From assembly GCA_021775275.1 (NCBI GenBank), contig JAJFIE010000478.1, positions 1-5,734 on the forward strand: a DNA stretch of 5,734 bases, written 5' to 3'. Position 1 is the first letter of the stretch. Each line of letters opens with the position of its first letter. Position numbers and translations under genes: made by a program. The DNA comes from Rhodospirillales bacterium. GTDB taxonomy: Bacteria; Pseudomonadota; Alphaproteobacteria; Rhodospirillales; Casp-alpha2. Under the pieces are notes generated by a model. The model worked only from the letters and a program-made list of their open reading frames with translations. It searched no databases and had not been told where the DNA came from. This document shows, piece by piece, positions 5,383 through 5,734 of this stretch.

Positions 5383-5488
5383 ATGGATCGAACGGACAGA
5401 GCGTCGTTCTCCGATTATTTGTTAGTTACCTACTATCTCTCTCCTCTCTTTTTCCTTGTCGGCTCCTTTTTTTGGAGCCGATTTTTTT
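5383..5488 (+). ncRNA. Candidate CRP-activated small regulatory RNA
   Basis: A transcript of about 106 nt is predicted between the CRP-type promoter and an intrinsic terminator. It would have three parts. The first is a 5' stem-loop, GAAC-(G bulge)-GAC, loop AGAGC, GTCGTTC (5390-5409). The second is an unpaired-looking middle ending in a 22-nt all-pyrimidine stretch (5436-5457), complementary to purine-rich SD sequences. The third is the terminator with a U-rich loop and tail, which could serve Hfq. No coding frame fits: the only long + strand frame runs straight through the terminator. The layout resembles trans-acting sRNAs that block ribosome binding sites, such as the CRP-activated CyaR of enterobacteria, by analogy only. 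I do not recognise a named family. An alternative is a leader remnant or terminator read-through region. Confidence 0.5.
5459..5488 (+). terminator. Rho-independent terminator, + strand
   Basis: A perfect 8-bp stem, TCGGCTCC (5459-5466) with GGAGCCGA (5474-5481), has a T7 loop and is followed at once by T7 (5482-5488). On the opposite strand the stem is not followed by a T-tract, so it works for + strand transcription. No + strand protein gene ends near it, so it implies a non-coding transcript. Confidence 0.9.
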
Positions 5489-5504
5489 GTGGATTGCGCG
5501 GAAC

Positions 5505-5539
5505 AAAAAATGGCCGCCAAACGTGAGTTTGACGGCCAT
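5505..5539 (-). terminator. Rho-independent terminator of the aminotransferase gene
   Basis: Inverted repeat arms ATGGCCG/CGGCCAT (5510-5516, 5533-5539) and CAAAC/GTTTG (5518-5522, 5527-5531) are separated by one mismatch, with loop GTGA. Read on the - strand, the stem runs into six T (5510-5505). It begins 26 bases after the aminotransferase stop codon, as expected for its terminator. Confidence 0.85.
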
Positions 5540-5565
5540 CGTTAGTCAGGAAGTATTAATCCGGT

Positions 5566-5734
5566 TTAACCTTTCCAGATGCCCTCCTTGCGGACATCTT
5601 CCATTGTCATTTCCACGGCCTTGTACATGATATCCATCATCTCGTCGGTCTGCTGCTTCGTGATGATACAGGGCGGCGAGAACACACACATGTTGATCAT
5701 GGGGCGGACAAACAGGCCCATTTCGTGGCAGTGG
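5566..5734 (-). CDS. Class III PLP-dependent aminotransferase, C-terminal fragment
   Basis: The gene runs off the right edge; only the last 55 residues and the stop TAA (5566-5568) are visible. The fragment HEMGLFVRPMINMCVFSPPCIITKQQTDEMMDIMYKAVEMTMEDV matches the end of class III (omega-amino acid:pyruvate type) aminotransferases. In these enzymes a G-L-x-x-R-P strand is followed by the L/F-S-P-P-x-I-I-T motif and a C-terminal helix. Such enzymes move an amino group from a terminal amine or omega-amino acid to a keto acid using pyridoxal phosphate. The PLP-binding lysine lies outside the window, so the substrate cannot be named. The gene is convergent with the candidate sRNA and has its own terminator downstream. 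Confidence 0.82.
   Translation of the reverse strand, partial: HCHEMGLFVRPMINMCVFSPPCIITKQQTDEMMDIMYKAVEMTMEDVRKEGIWKG

Noticed and set aside
5335..5526. 63-codon + strand ORF over the candidate sRNA
   Set aside because: It starts inside the CRP-type palindrome, has no SD and reads through a strong intrinsic terminator and part of a second one.

Overview
The window is part of a chromosome from an alphaproteobacterium, probably Rhodospirillales or a related group. Two things point there: the gene order lptA-lptB-rpoN-hpf-ptsN with a long-form hpf, and the DUF1150 gene paired with an alphaproteobacterial-type Hsp20 gene. Base composition is moderately GC-rich, and no mobile element, phage gene, CRISPR array, tRNA or rRNA is visible.

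Left part (1-4173, + strand): the end of lptA, then complete lptB, rpoN, hpf and ptsN. LptA and LptB belong to the lipopolysaccharide export machine. RpoN is sigma-54, HPF is the ribosome hibernation factor, and PtsN is EIIA-Ntr of the nitrogen-related phosphotransferase system. lptA, lptB and rpoN are closely spaced and probably co-transcribed. hpf follows after a 245-base gap with its own possible promoter, a 21-bp-period direct repeat and a tiny leader ORF. rpoN and hpf have no free Shine-Dalgarno (SD) sequence, whereas ptsN has a clear one.

Middle part (4203-5012, - strand): a small heat shock protein gene followed by a DUF1150 gene, convergent with ptsN. The hsp20 leader has the hallmarks of a ROSE-type RNA thermometer: a UUGCU element able to pair, with a bulged G, to the AGGA of the SD sequence, preceded by a strong 8-bp hairpin.

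Right part (5013-5565) is non-coding but dense in signals. On the + strand there is a near-consensus CRP-type palindrome, a -10-like element placed so that the palindrome would be centred at -41.5, a possible hairpin, a 22-nt all-pyrimidine stretch and a textbook intrinsic terminator. Together these suggest an undescribed CRP-activated small RNA of about 106 nt, which is the most interesting candidate here. The window ends with the C-terminus of a class III aminotransferase gene on the - strand, followed by its own intrinsic terminator.

Most of the window is conserved housekeeping content. The novelty lies in RNA-level and intergenic regulation, and those calls rest on pattern reading without homology searches or folding calculations.
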